A stretch of 64,000 nucleotides of DNA, taken from the NCBI GenBank assembly GCA_963781955.1, contig CAWAHU010000001.1, positions 248,001-312,000 on the forward strand. The letters run 5' to 3'. Below are positions 63,825-64,000 of the stretch, in pieces (position 1 is the stretch's first letter; every line of letters starts with the position of its first letter). The DNA is from Bog-473 sp963781955. GTDB lineage: Bacteria; Actinomycetota; Acidimicrobiia; Acidimicrobiales; RAAP-2. The position numbers were made by a program, and so were the translations under genes. The notes beneath the pieces were generated by a model. That model did no database searches and had not been told where the DNA came from. It saw only the letters and a list, made by a program, of their open reading frames with translations.

Positions 63825-64000
63825 ATGGCACAGGGCGATCTACCTACGCCAAGGGGCCGCTCCCTCCAGCGCCGTAGAGAGAAACGTCAGCTCGAACTGT
63901 TGGCTCAGGCATCCGAACGGGACGAAGCAGCACCAAAAACGGCCACGGCTCACGTCAGAGTCATCGAAGATCAGGTTGACGCCGCGATCGGGGATCAGGC
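63825..64000 (+). CDS. Start of an unidentified gene (3' end outside the window)
   Basis: Open from an ATG at 63825 to the window end, 58 complete codons. It starts AQGDLPTPRGRSLQRRRE, basic then acidic, and has no recognised motif. Nothing can be said about its function from this part. Confidence 0.4.
   Translation, partial: MAQGDLPTPRGRSLQRRREKRQLELLAQASERDEAAPKTATAHVRVIEDQVDAAIGDQ

Overview
The window is very GC-rich, with dense, mostly GTG/ATG-started genes, and reads as chromosomal DNA of an actinobacterium. Several gene sets are actinobacterial hallmarks: the histidine phosphatase (MSMEG_4193 type) - DUF3090 - SCO1664 trio, DUF3151, a family-5 uracil-DNA glycosylase (UdgB), Sap/GAP-type membrane protein, deazaflavin (F420)-linked enzymes and a mycothiol-dependent-isomerase-type protein. 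Two large secreted proteins built from 'GYWLVAADGGxFxFGDA' repeats suggest the class Acidimicrobiia; that placement is inference, and no rRNA or tRNA gene is visible to confirm it.

Layout. 0-8.2 kb: end of an SGNH/DUF459 protein, a frameshifted TauE permease, the SCO1664-DUF3090-phosphatase operon, udgB, an aminoglycoside-phosphotransferase-like kinase, an FAD oxidoreductase, and a two-gene GlxA/DJ-1 operon behind an unusual repeat-rich control region. 8.5-31 kb: core metabolism and repair (F420 dehydrogenase-like protein, Fpg/Nei glycosylase, Bcp peroxiredoxin, DEAD-box helicase, PIG-L deacetylase, glutamine amidotransferase, aconitase, arginyl-tRNA synthetase, SDR, esterase, DUF2461, DODA-type dioxygenase, fatty acid desaturase with a divergent PaaX-like regulator) plus a CHAP-domain secreted protein. 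32-37.3 kb: a MarR-controlled pair of half-size ABC exporters, preceded by a decayed VOC gene. 37.4-44.4 kb: two hotdog thioesterases, a flavin reductase and two large surface proteins, one with three almost identical 300-bp repeats and a sortase-like C-terminus.

44.4-64 kb is more accessory in character: an erythromycin-esterase-like protein, a second GlxA-type regulator, an FtsX-type permease without a visible ATPase, two VOC proteins, a Ddn-like F420 enzyme, a gamma-carbonic-anhydrase-like protein, a ketoacyl synthase III, a propeller-repeat secreted protein, and a zone with one intact IS110 transposase, a truncated IS110 and an IS481 remnant around a glycosyltransferase/flavodoxin-fold operon. 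Several genes here look poorer in GC than those in the left half.

A recurring theme is short tandem duplication: 25-bp, 16-bp, 11-bp, 9-bp and 7-bp repeats appear in leaders, at a start codon, inside coding regions and as the apparent cause of a frameshift. I found no CRISPR array, phage or clear defence system. The least explained signals are the triplicated mini-cistron at the argS start, the three GTATAC sites plus 16-bp array before the GlxA/DJ-1 operon, and a Trp/His-rich protein tail that recurs as an isolated relic 13 kb away.
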